Assembly (NCBI GenBank): GCA_963931865.1
Contig: OZ007510.1
Location: 8,528,993-8,592,992 of the forward strand
DNA length: 64,000 nt
Direction of reading: 5' to 3'
Origin: Axinella damicornis
Lineage: Eukaryota > Porifera > Demospongiae > Axinellida > Axinellidae
The position numbers and the translations under genes are program-made. Positions 53,303 to 64,000 of the stretch are shown one piece after another. How positions within the stretch are numbered: the stretch's first letter is position 1; the number at the start of each line of letters is the position of its first letter. A model generated the notes under the pieces. It saw only the letters and a list, made by a program, of their open reading frames with translations, was not told where the DNA came from and did not search any database.

Positions 53303-53519
53303 TCTACCATCTGCCTATTTGACGTCATCGTACATGACCAGATCTCAAGGCATTCTCCTGCCATATTTGCATACAGTTAAATTTAATACTGGCGGTAGGA
53401 ATGGCCTAGCAACGAGGCTATAGTAGCCCCCTCCCAATTCAAGCCACTACATGCATATACAGAGGGGGAGGAAAACTCTACCTCTTGAAGTTGTATGCCG
53501 TCATTGGCAAAATGCAAGA

Positions 53520-53700
53520 GACGAAAGAGAAGAAGGGAGAGAGAGAGGGAAGGAGGGGAGGGAGAGAGGGAGGAAACAGGGAGGGAGAGGAGGGAAAGAG
53601 GGAGGAAGGAGGGAGGGAGGGAGGGAGGGAGGGAGGGAGGGAGGGAGGGAGGGAGGGAGGGAAGGAGGGAGGGAGGGAGAGATGACAGGGAAGGAGTGAG
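53520..53700 (+). repeat. (GGGA)n array right of the retrotransposon
   Basis: Purine-only tetranucleotide repeats; all six frames give low-complexity peptides that should not be called genes. Confidence 0.95.
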
Positions 53701-53981
53701 GAGGGAGGTGAGTCAATCACTACAGAGGGGGAGGAAACACTACCTCTTGAGGTTGAATGCCGTGTCATCTTGAGTCACCGCTCAGTGTGTGTCCTTATCA
53801 CGGTAATTCTGAATTGCCTCCTGCTCAGGCCTCACCCTCCCCCTCTGCCACCACCGCCCTGCCACCACTGTCGGGGCTGCATGTCATCTGGAAGGTTAGA
53901 AGACTTCAGCTCTGAACACCATTACATCCCATATGTTAGCTCCAGACCCTTGTTAGCCACCCTTTAGGACTATTCTATCAC

Positions 53982-54520
53982 TAGTCTCATTCCCAGACAA
54001 CCCCTCAGAAAAATTGGGAAAGGGTCAGCAACACGTATGGCAATGTGATGTCCATCAACACAATCACAGCTGCATGTACATTAGTATAACTAACTAAATA
54101 CTAGCTTGAACATGTCGGACATTGGATGAAGCCGTTTCTACGTTTAGCGTGTGGCAGTGACGCACTAGCCCGTGAGTGGAGAGCTGCACAATACAAACCG
54201 CTGAATTACGAAAGCTTTTGCCATACAGTTGCCGGCTGGTAAGCACATAAATACAGAAATGAAAGCTTCTACTGCCCCTCTCTACTTCGGTATCGTTTCA
54301 TACCTTGTTCTCCCTCAGGAAACTTCAACAGCCTTGTCAACTGACGCCGTGATGGACACCGTGCACATATACCAATATCGATGAGTTCGCACATCCGTGA
54401 TGTCTAATTTCTGCAACACGATTGGCACGGGTTGTACAGCTTGCACACATTCCTCCTGGACACCGCGTTGCTATATGTATTGCCAGACCCTTCCTCGAGG
54501 GGGGTCTGGGAATGAGACTA
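53982..54520. mobile_element. Larger element with the same terminal hairpin motif
   Basis: Ends TAGTCTCATTCCCAGAC and GTCTGGGAATGAGACTA (inverted), about 540 bp apart with unrelated sequence between. Flanks TTCTATCAC and TTCTATGGT share six of nine bases. It may be a longer relative of the foldback family. Confidence 0.6.
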
Positions 54521-56884
54521 TTCTATGGTTAGTTGTGGGGATTCCTACCAGGTGAGGCAAATTGCTGAGCGGGAAGCGAGGCAACTAATCGTGCAATGTG
54601 GAGGTCGAATCTGGGCTAGTGCGATTATAAATCTATATATATTTGTCCTGTAACGCATTGGAATGCAATTATTGTGGCCCCGCACGTAAATTACACGTTG
54701 GACCCCCGCGCGTGCGCGTATACAACCCGCACGCACACCATGTGAGCTCACTTTTGTCACTTGTTGCTGCTGTACAAAATGGATGAGTATGAGTCGGTTT
54801 CTGACAGGAGACGACGATTGACAAGGCAAAGAGTGCAGCGACATTGTGGGAGAACTGATGAGGCAAGGAGGGGAGACTGTCAGAGCGGCTGAGATTTGGC
54901 AGGCAGAATGAAGTTGACATTCGCTGTTCACAGACTCGCCATTACTCGTGATTATGTTCTGCAACTGCCAAATTGTATCAAAGCTTCCCGTGAGGCATTT
55001 CTGCGTGGTCAACCACATATGCACTAGTTACAACGAACACTATGGATAATATAGACTACGCAAACATTAGAGCAGCTGCACTTGACATCACCGGCCATAA
55101 AACAACCAAAACACCCTCCGTTATATTACTTCTTTCATAAGATAGCGTGGCAAGAAATTTCTACAGTGATCTTAGAAATGCAAGCAGCTCGGAACCTACA
55201 AAGTACTACTGTGTGAACTGTCACTGTAGCGCAGTCACCATGCTGATTAGATCGATCGATTCAGCTGCCATTGAACTCCATGTTCTTTTGCCACGCGGAA
55301 GTATTCAGTCATGTGGCTATGCATGCTATGTGATGTCAATGCAACCGTCCATGGGAACACCCACTGTTCGTAGTGTAGAAGCTCTTGGAGATCACTGCTC
55401 TTGGAGATCACTGTTCCTTGGAGATCACACACTGACTTAAACCATACAACACACACACACTGTCACACTCACTCACATGTCAGTCTTGTCTACAAATCAT
55501 ATTGTGGAGGGAGAAGATTGCACGAATCAGTCATGCACGCCAGTCACACACCCGTCTTCTCCTGGCCCCCTCTGGCGGCACCTCACTGAAACTTTGGACT
55601 TCATCCTTCGTCTTGTCCCCGGGGCCCCGGGAAAGGGTATATACCTGTACGTACCTGTCAAAGCGCCTATGGCGCGCGCCACCGGCTACATTTTTGGCGG
55701 GAAACCAAGATGGCGTGCGCATGCGCGACCGGAAACAGCCGGCTGGGGGGTTAAATACTATGAACAAGGTTTTGGCGGGATGTCGGGATGGCTCATTCGC
55801 TTGCAGACTGGGGTCTGAATGTTTGCCTCCCCAATAATCGAGTCGGGGTTTGGGCCACTCCGTACACATATCGATTCTCGACTCCCCGCCTAGCACCAGG
55901 ACGCCGGTTCCCTCGATCACCGAAGCTAGAGGATGTTCTGGTTGAAAGCAGTTGGCCTCTGTGATTCCAGTCACGCCCATCCAACGCTCCTGAGGCTGCA
56001 CACTTCGGTGTCTGACCTGTCACGGAGGGATGGGAGGTTGCTAGGTGTTTCTTCTTCTTCTTCTTCTTCTTCTTCTTTTTTTTTTTTTCTCTCTCTTTTC
56101 TCTTATTTGTTTTTCATCATGGAGGTGACTAAGCTTATAGGCTTATTCATTATACTGTCTTTCTTTTTGCTCTTTTTTCTGCCAAATTATATATTATATC
56201 ATCCAAATATAAATAATGAAATTGTACTGTTACTGCTAGATACCATCATGGACAATATACACTAAGTAGTGTATTGTCCATGATATACCTTGTAGAGCTG
56301 TAAACCATTTCATGTGGTGAACCTTCATAATTATGCCACTTGGTGAGCTATATATATTCACCAGGACGCCATTCCTACGTATACCGCCAGTATTTGGCAT
56401 GCAATTTTGGCAGGGAAAGGCCTGGGAGATCTCGTCATCTGCAATGATGTCCAGTAGACTGAGGGTAGACACTTGGGGGTGGTGCTCAATTATAACCATT
56501 ATAACACCTGTTTCCCATCAATCCATGGTCTTCTAGCTATAATAGTCTTGAAATGTTTTTCTGTCAGGATGTTGATAGATAATTGGTTTGTAGGAGTTGC
56601 CCTGGTGAGGAGGCGGTTCATTTTTCTAGGCCCCTTCAAATACGTATACTAAGCCCATGCACTACCAGCAGGGGCGCATTATGAAGTAGCCTCATTATGC
56701 GCTCGATCCTGCTACCAGCTATATTTCCCAGCTGCAGTATTCTAATTACAGCACATCCACAATCAGTCTATTTAGTTTGGGGTTAATTATTATGTTGAAT
56801 GACTGGGTATCACAGGCAAAGCCTTGCATGATTGTGTAAACAAGATGGGTGGGTATGCAAGGTAGTTTGTGGTGGTTCTGCTGG
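54521..56884. other. Intergenic, left of ACTR8
   Basis: No supported gene. Contains a TTC run and a copy (about 56390-56495, minus) of the repeat into which the LTR element inserted. Confidence 0.5.
56049..56083 (+). repeat. (TTC)n then T run
   Basis: About nine TTC units followed by a T stretch, downstream of ACTR8. Confidence 0.9.
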
Positions 56885-59800
56885 CTAGTACTGGAAGGGA
56901 GCCCTCTCCCGAAGCAGTCTGACTCCACTGAACTCCCATTCCTGTCTCTCGATCCACAGTTCATGGCATGTGTCCAGACACTTCAGTACCACACCACCAC
57001 GCCATGCAACCACTGCAGGCTCCAGGTCCTATGCAGGGGAGAAGAGGAGGAAGGGAGAGGGGAGAGGGAAGGGGAGTAGGGGAGGAGAGGGAGGGAGAGC
57101 GGGAGGAGAGAGGGGGGAATTAATGCTACATGAACAGTTACTGTTCAAAACCAATCACTAATGTGTACATGTACTTCAAGGCTATGAGCCAGAGCAGCTG
57201 TTCGTCTCATGTAGTGAGCTGCCAGCTACATACAGTCACAGCCTCTGTCTTCTGTGTTCTCTTGAGCTTCGGTTTGTATCTGATGTGAACATACACTACA
57301 GCGTGGGAGTCTAACCGATACTAAAACCGTATAGAGGAGGCCTAAAATACTATGCCCTGGGTACTGTACCATACCCCTCTGGCGTGCTCTTCTCACCCGT
57401 GGGTTGGAGAACACTTCAATGTTGTCAGCCCCCCGGCCAAACATGGCGGACAGTTTCAGTTCCAGTCTCGCCTGCAGGATGGTGGCAGCACCGGGGAATG
57501 CCAGCCCCCCTCCGATGATAAGAACGCTGCCATACAACTTCTTTTTCATCTCCAGAGAGGCTGGAGGAGAGGAGTGTGTGTGTGCGTGCATATGTGTATT
57601 TGTGTGTGTGTGTTGGTATGAATGTGCACATGTACGTGTGCACGGGTGTGTATGTATTTGTGTGAGGGAAAGTTCATCTGCACAGATGAGCTATGGTACT
57701 CAAGTGGAGATGTATGACAGAGGTTGAGATGATCGATCATATTTGTAAGGAGGGGGTAGGCTGTATGCTACACCTTGAGCATTATGGAGGTTCATCATGT
57801 TAGAGGACAAGCATGATACGTTGAGGATGATGGAGGTTGAAGGTTGAGAACGATGGAGGTGAAGGTTGAGCATGATGGAGGTTGAGGATGATGAAGGTTG
57901 AGCATGATGGAGGTTGAGCATGATAGAGATGGAGGTTGAGCATGATGGAGGTTGAGCATGATGGAGGTTGAGCATGATGGAGGTTGAGCATGATGGAGGT
58001 TGAGCATGATGGAGGTTGAGCAAGATGGAGGTTGAGCATGATGGAGGTTGAGCATGATGGAGGTTGAGCATGATGGAGGTTGAGCATGATGGAGGTTGAG
58101 CATGATGGAGGTTGAGCATGATGGAGGTTGAGCATGATAGAGATGGAGGTTGAGCATGATGGAGGTTGAGCATGATGGAGGTTGAGCATGATGGAGGTTG
58201 AGCAAGATGGAGGTTGAGCATGATGGAGGTTGAGCATGATGGAGGTTGAGCATGATGGAGGCTGAGCATGATGGAGGTTGAGGTTGAGCATGATGGAGGC
58301 TGAGCATGATGGATGTTGAACATGATGGAGGTTGAGAACGATGAAGGTTGAGTATGAGGGAGGAGGAGCATGATAACCCCAATTCAACTGTGGGATGCTA
58401 CACCTGTCAGCCAGATGACGACTACGACACTTTCAAGCCGTATGATGATGAACATGATGGAGGTTGAGTTGAACTAGCCTCATTCCCCGGCTCTTGTGTG
58501 GGGCACCGAGCCTGAGAATGAGGCTAAGGTTCAACACGATGGAAGTCAAGCGTCCAACAATGACTGATAGTGTTTGTGAGGAGAGCATGATGGAGGTTGA
58601 GCATGACGAGGTATGTAGGAGATTGAACGTGATGGAGGTTGACCATGATAGATGTTGGTCGTGATGGCCATTCCCACCTCCAGTGTTTGCACTTACAGCA
58701 AATATACGGACGGGGAAGGCCTGGGAACTTTGGTCATGTGTGGTGACGTCAGGTAGACTGACGGTAGATACACGTGGGGCGGTACCCGACAAAGAATCTC
58801 AAAGTACTTTCTCCTAATGCCAGTCCGGGGGCTGGAGGCCAGAGCATTCAGAACACAGCATCAATACCGTTTGTTGTTCACAACGCCATGGACGGTCGAC
58901 ATGAAACGGGAATTATTATGGTTGGGCTCCCTATCCCCATGTGTTTACCCTCTGCCTACCTGACATCACCACACGTTACCTAATTTCCCAGACCTCCCCC
59001 CTCCATACTGCAAGCGATCAAAGACTGGAGGTGGGAACAGCCTGGGAATGAGGCTAGGGGCAGAGCATGATGGAGAATGAGATTGGGCTGATTGCCAATC
59101 CAATGCAACAGGGACTCACATGCACAGTCAATGCTGAAGTGGATAGCCTGGTCCAATCCGAGGATCTTTCCCGGAGCAACAATCTGCAGTCTCTTGGTCG
59201 CCTCAGGAAAAGTGTCTCCTGCTGTCGGTAACAAAGATGCCTCCATGCCAACTGCTTTGCTGGCGGCAGCCTTCACCTGTTGGGCCTGCCCCTCGGTGAC
59301 CCAGTTTGCCTCATCGTAAACATCTTCAGAGTCGCCAGATGCAACTTCTTGTCCCACCATCAACACCCAGTCATCCGGCAGACAGAAAGCACTCGGAAAA
59401 AACACCCCCATGGGTGCGAAAATGGCCTCGTCTGCCAACTTGATGTTGTAGTCGAGCAACACCTGAGGGGTGGGGCTCATGACGGAGAACTGGTGCTCCC
59501 TCGTACCCCACAGGGAGGGGTCAAGATGGCATACCGACTCCTTCAGCTGCTGAACCAGCAGCCCATCCAACCGGCTCTTGGCGGAGCATTCCATATAAGG
59601 AAAGTTGATCTGCACAGACAAAAATATGTATGTGCTCAGTCCTTGTCACAGACGTTCACTTCTTGCAAGTGTGAAAATAAAATAACTAAGCAACGAAGAC
59701 AGAAGGATCGATTACCGTACGACCAGTTTTGAACACAATACACAAGTTACCATTTTATGTTACACACATTACGCGGGAGGATAATTATGCACTTATTTGA

Positions 59801-62800
59801 TACACAATGCCTTCAAATTGCCATTACTGTACAATCACAACCTTGTAACCGTGATCAGACATGACGTGTTCAGCTTACTATCAATCCTTGGTACATGTAT
59901 GCTGTTGTAACTGGTGTATTTTGAATACATAGAACATCTGGCTTACAGCGTTCATGAAACAATTGTAGAATCTTAGCTGCGCTGAGATATGAAACACGAT
60001 TGGCTAATACTTTCACATGACTATCATCTCACAATGCAAGGGGGAGTCACTCCCATAGACCCCATAGTCACAGTTACGACTGTGCATCTTGACCCCATAT
60101 GGGTGGAGTTGCTACGCATTCTTTTGTGTCAAGGGCAAAATATGTGTGTAGTCAATGGTCAAGGGCTGAAGCCCTTTTACAGTGCAGTCAAGCATTCAAA
60201 TGGCGGTCAAATCTCTTGACCCCGGCCTTAGCTGTGACTACAGCGTCTATGGGAGTGCTTACAGTGAGTGCATGCATGAGCATAGAATCACCTGTGTCAG
60301 CAGCCAGTGAAACAATCTGGTGATGTCACTCCCCCCATAGCTCAGTGTGACCCTGCAAGGAGGAGGTAGTATGGGTACAATAAGTCATGACGTTATACTT
60401 TCATGTACATACTTACATCACTACAGACCAGCCACCTTGGCCAGAAATAGGCTTCGTGCTAAAACTGTTCTTCTTAAACTTGTCATATTCCAATTTCCAG
60501 TTACTAGAAGTGTCATTGCCACATATACGAACACAGGAGTGGATGATAGCCGGCCTCCATCCATGATTTGTGACAACTGATCTGATTTCAAGCACACAAG
60601 TCGTACTATGTGCTACTTCAGGGAGGGAGGGAGGGAGGGATGGAGGGTGGGAAGGATGGAGGGTGGAAAGGATGGAGGGAGGGAGGAAGGCAGGGAGACG
60701 GGGAGGGAGGGAGGGAGGCAGGCCGGATGGAGTAGTACAGACAACCCAAGCGGATGTACTACCTGGTATTGGGGTTAGAGGTGCCATCTTCTACACAACA
60801 CACACTGGTCACCTCGTCACCAACGTTCACTACGCAAGCACTGCTCAGACCAGCACAGTATGTGGCACACACTGATTCCTGCAGATGGAGGATAGGGAGG
60901 GAGGGAGGGAGGGAGGGAGGGAGGGAGGGAGGGAGGGAGGGAGGGAGGGAGGGAGGGAGGGAGGGAGGGAGGGAGGGAGGGAGGGAGGGAGGGAGGGAGG
61001 GAGGGAAGGAGGGAGGGAGGGAGGGAAGGAGAGAGAGAGAAAGGAAGGAGGGAGGGATGGAGGAAAGGAGGGGGGAGGGAGGTAAGTGGTGCACAAGGTA
61101 TATTCAGCATTGTATACGAAATTAGTCATGTATCTACAGCAACTCCTCTTCACAACGGGGACTTGCCTGGTGGAGGCAGGCAGCTGCAAACTCCATTCGG
61201 AGCAGCAGGACATTCATGAACTCTTTCAGAGCCGACCGATCTATCATATCAGGGACAAGGAGGATCACCCGATAGTACTGCGGAGAGGGGAAGGCATGAA
61301 GTTGGGGGTAGAGGGGAGGGGCAGAGAGTGGAGAGTGAAGGGCATGAAGTGGGGGGGGGGGGGGGGGGGGGGGGAGAAAGTGGTGAGGGGAAGAAGGAAA
61401 GGGGAAGGGGATTAGTAGAGAGGGAGAGAGGGATTCACATATGTGCAGTCATATGGCATTTTCCCTCCCCTACCCCAGGTTTTTGTCCACCTTGAAGTCA
61501 CTTCGTTGTATTTCAAGGTAGTCTTCAATGGCTCTGGTCCAAAGGTCCTGTAGCTGGCTGAGTACACAGGACAGGGAGCAGGTGGGGGAGACATTCAGGC
61601 AACCACGCTTCAGGGGCTTAAAGACCACATAGCTTGAGTTTGGAGGGAGGTAGAGGGCCTGAGGAGGGAGGACAGAGGAAAGGGAGGGAGGGAGGGAGGG
61701 AGGATGCTGTGATAGTCTGTGAACAATTGATGTTGTGTAAACAACGTATATGCTGTTCTTATCCTGTGGTGTATAAATATCTAAACGGCTTCCTCTTATA
61801 TGCACATCTCCCATTGTGATTTTGAATACTTGGACCCTGACATTCTGTACCTCTACCCTGCTCCATTGCTGAATGATTAAAGTGCTACACCACTGAATAC
61901 GTTTGTTACCGAAGCACTCAAGTCAGGACACTACAAAATTAATGCTTCCAGCAGTAATGTTGCCACACAATTACACATGATCAGCTGGCAGAATCACAAC
62001 TACATTGCACTTGTTATTGCTCACCAATTCCTGCCTCCCTCCTTCCATAGCAGGCTCTCTAGTAGTTCTCAACTTACTTCATTTCCAATGACAAATCTTG
62101 GCTTCCTGCTGACGTCAGTCCACAACAGCTCGTCACTCTCTCGGGCCACCGGCTGCACCCTGGTGTTGTATGCAAGGTACTCCCCCCTGTCGACATCGCA
62201 CCTTCCCATCCCCATTGCACCACGACCCTCAGCTAGTGACTGACGGATCGATGCAAGGCCGTTTTCACGCTGGCTCTCCAGCTCATGCTAGCAGTGAGTG
62301 CGAGAATATGTGAAGTGTATGAGGAGAATTACTTCCATACTCAATTGCATTCTTGGAAAGAAGTTGCGTCACAAGAACTAAGTACTTCCGCAAGGCAAAA
62401 ACGCTCAATGGCCACAAAAACGAAGGTACTGTCTCACTTGTACTCTATAGTCCGCATAGCTGCTCAGTTTAATCGGCCAGGAAAGTACGTTACAGCTACA
62501 GTTGGTGGACTAATACTTGGTGCTTGTGTTTATAGCATCACTATAGACATACTACTTTCTGGCTATACATTCTAAATAAATGGAATTATAACGGAGAGTA
62601 TTGTGGTTGTTCTGTCACGCTGTGGACAGTCCCCCCTGAAAAGCGGTCCCCCCCGGACTGTCCACGGCAGAATAATCGGTCCCCCCGGACCAAATATCGC
62701 AGCCATACCTGGTCCCCCCTTGCTGTAGATGGTCCCACCCCATAGATGCATGATCTGTTACGAGCGCTCGGCGGGGTACGTACAGGTAAGCAAAGATCAG

Positions 62801-63461
62801 TTTATTTCTGTACTTATAGAGGCTACACAGGCTACGAATGGTTTTGCAGCATTAAAATTATCTTCGTTGCATACTCTGAGCTAAACCGTGTGAGAACGAG
62901 TACGAGTAGCTATCATGCATGCGTGACTTATAAATACGTTCAGGAGTATTATGGGCTCCTGATAGTATAACTTGGACTACATGGCCTCCTGATGGACGGT
63001 GCAGACTCTCCATTCGCGTCTGCGACTTGGGCTATAGCTCTAGCGAACAACTAGTGGGACCAATTACGGCAAGGGGGGACTGCTTACAGCGCCATGGATG
63101 GTCCCAGGGGGGACCAATTATTCTACCGTGGACAGTCCGGGGGGACCGCTTTTGGGGGGGGACCAATTATAGTATGACAGTTCTGCTGCCTGTGATGTCA
63201 TGTGCAGCTGCTCTATATTAAACCACAGTTAGACTCACAGTGATCTCCACTTCATGGCGTAGCACAAGGCTACCATCATCTGGGATGGCCCTCGCCCCCT
63301 CCGCTCCCCCGCTCTCACTCCTGCCTTCAGATCTCTGGTACGCAATGAGGTGGGGGAGAGAGTGAGGGGTGTAGCTGGTGGAGAGACCAATGTGGAGGGT
63401 AGAGGAGCCAGGTTGGAGGATGATCACCGCATTACCTTCGCGGTCCTCCTGCTATGTGTGT

Positions 63462-63492
<31 letters not shown>

Positions 63493-63705
63493 GGGGGGGA
63501 GGATCATACAACACTTTGTTGCAAACGACAAGGGCTAGGGCTTCATCTTGATGCATTTGAATACCTCTCGCTGCTGTAACTATAAATGCCATGCTTTCGA
63601 AGTCTATATGTAGTGCTATAGGATTACACAGACTACCTCATTCTCCTGCTGCTCCTGCTCCTGCTGCTCGGGAATGACCTCGCGCTTCTCAACCTTCTTT
63701 GGCAT
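56885..63705 (-). CDS. ACTR8: Actin-related protein 8, complete, 10 exons
   Basis: ACTR8 (ARP8) is a nuclear actin-fold subunit of the INO80 chromatin remodeler. Exons: 63705-63637, 63448-63239, 62287-62078, 61658-61491, 61277-61167, 60878-60763, 60352-60292, 59609-59120, 57560-57397, 57028-56885. All joins keep frame; 580 residues (vertebrate about 624). Landmarks: VIILQPGSSTLHIG (actin-fold phosphate loop 1 region), ALYLPPNSSY, WTRAIEDYLEI, YYRVILLVPDM, ESVCATYCAGLSSACVVNVG and TSVCCVEDG, VTLSYGGSDITRLFHWLL, ILGLDQAIHFSID, KKKLYGSVLIIGGGLAFPGA, and the C-terminus AWRGGVVLKCLDT then ELWIERQEW and LLRERAPFQY. The intron after 61167 uses a GC donor (CAG|GCAAGT). Introns hold a 16-bp minisatellite, GGGA arrays and an antisense small ORF. 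Confidence 0.96.
57780..58370 (+). repeat. 16-bp minisatellite in ACTR8 intron 8
   Basis: More than 30 units of GTTGAGCATGATGGAG with few variants (GAGCAAGATGG, GATAGAGATGG). Because 16 is not a multiple of 3, the same repetitive peptide (SCSTSIMLNLHHAQPP) appears open in all three minus frames. Confidence 0.97.
58475..58526. mobile_element. Foldback element in ACTR8 intron 8
   Basis: TAGCCTCATTCCCCGGCTC ... GAGCCTGAGAATGAGGCTA, 52 bp. Flanks GAGTTGAAC and AGGTTCAAC are only partly alike. Confidence 0.6.
60620..61090 (+). repeat. (GGGA)n arrays in ACTR8 introns 5 and 6, flanking exon 6
   Basis: Two arrays, about 60620-60720 and 60890-61080, lie on either side of exon 6 (60763-60878). Low-complexity open frames here are spurious. 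Confidence 0.95.
61350..61374 (+). repeat. G homopolymer in ACTR8 intron 4
   Basis: About 24 G. Confidence 0.9.
62408..62575 (+). CDS. Small single-pass membrane protein ORF, antisense within ACTR8 intron 2
   Basis: From the ATG at 62408 (context TCAATGG) a 55-residue protein is predicted with one hydrophobic stretch (YVTATVGGLILGACVYSITI) and a short basic N-terminus. The stop codon overlaps AATAAA at 62575-62580, as in compact genes. The same frame extends upstream to an ATG at 62285 (96 residues). The size and basic N-terminus plus one helix resemble small mitochondrial inner-membrane proteins, but no family is recognised. It may be a genuine nested gene or chance. Confidence 0.4.
   Translation: MATKTKVLSHLYSIVRIAAQFNRPGKYVTATVGGLILGACVYSITIDILLSGYTF
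62615..63180. mobile_element. Inverted-repeat element in ACTR8 intron 2
   Basis: Left part CTGTGGACAGTCCCCCC ... GGTCCCCCCGGACTGTCC and right part GGACAGTCCGGGGGGACC ... GGGGGGACCAATTATAGTATGACA are inverse copies, including TGTCACG-like versus TATGACA ends. Homopurine/homopyrimidine blocks are repeated several times within it. Confidence 0.6.
63457..63499 (+). repeat. Compound (TG)n(G)n run in ACTR8 intron 1
   Basis: TG repeats followed by more than 20 G, just upstream (minus strand) of the exon 2 acceptor. Confidence 0.95.
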
Positions 63706-64000
63706 GACAGATGGGGCAGACCCTGTAGTCCGTTTTAATTCCGGATGACTCCGAGTGCCTATACGCGCATGCGCATGCCGTGCTTTACTTTTAGTGTTGC
63801 AGTGAAGTCTCTTCTGCTGTATTAGACGTCGGCGTTACTATGCTGTGGCTGCAGCTATGAGGCAGCTGGTTAGAAAACCACAGTCATTGTCTGGTCCTTA
63901 TTTCCTGCCGGAACAGATCATGTGTAGGCTGACCATAGCCATGCAATAATATTATCATGAACATGAACACCTGAAAAATTGTGTGAGAATGCCTGGCACA

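Noticed and set aside
53478..53773. Gly-Arg-Glu and Pro-Ser-rich frames right of the LTR element
   Set aside because: Tetranucleotide purine repeat, no start context or homology.
57700..58387. Three overlapping 195-223 residue minus-strand frames with repeating LNLHHAQPPSCSTSIM peptides
   Set aside because: Produced by the 16-bp minisatellite in all three frames; located in an ACTR8 intron.
60570..61213. Long Gly/Glu/Arg or Pro/Ser-rich frames around ACTR8 exon 6
   Set aside because: Translations of (GGGA)n arrays; only 60763-60878 minus is a real exon.

Overview
This is a stretch of intron-rich animal nuclear genome. Spliceosomal genes with conserved metazoan protein families (adenylosuccinate lyase ADSL, the CCZ1 Rab-exchange subunit, actin-related protein 8) sit among abundant short DNA transposons, homopolymer G/C runs, (AGCT)n-like motifs and one gypsy-type retrotransposon. 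The short introns, high repeat load and a lineage-specific receptor family fit an early-branching animal, most likely a sponge. That assignment is inference; no ribosomal or mitochondrial marker is present.

Layout. (1) 3.2-5.3 kb, minus strand: the first six coding exons of ADSL; its C-terminal exons were not found. (2) 5.4-6.2 kb, minus: an intronless thiopurine-methyltransferase-like gene. (3) 6.3-10.7 kb, minus: two single-domain type I membrane receptor genes (A and B) with tyrosine-motif tails; B has a second set of tail exons. (4) 10.9-17.7 kb, plus: a complete 15-exon CCZ1, divergent from gene B across about 200 bp. (5) 19.5-47.2 kb, plus: a tandem array of four related receptor genes (C, D, E, F), each with a signal-peptide exon, one to three homologous extracellular domains, a transmembrane segment and a tyrosine-rich cytoplasmic tail. 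Every intron is phase 1. C and E look intact. D carries two transposon insertions inside coding exons. F has a 4-bp frameshift and a chimeric, duplicated 3' end. (6) 48.9-49.5 kb, minus: the last three exons of an unidentified membrane protein. (7) 49.7-53.3 kb: a gypsy-like LTR element, internally deleted, frameshifted and carrying a nested DNA element. (8) 56.9-63.7 kb, minus: complete 10-exon ACTR8 with a large minisatellite in one intron and a small antisense ORF in another.

How it fits together. ADSL (purine synthesis), CCZ1 (late endosome/vacuole fusion) and ACTR8 (INO80 remodeler) are unrelated housekeeping genes. The notable content is the receptor family around CCZ1: six loci in about 40 kb, built from phase-1 symmetric domain exons, with tails carrying repeated tyrosine motifs (YETP, NEAY, NPAY, terminal YVNN-type). 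Copy-number, domain-number and integrity differences between copies indicate rapid turnover by tandem duplication, recombination and transposon insertion. This is the pattern expected of self/non-self or environmental recognition receptors, but function is inferred only.
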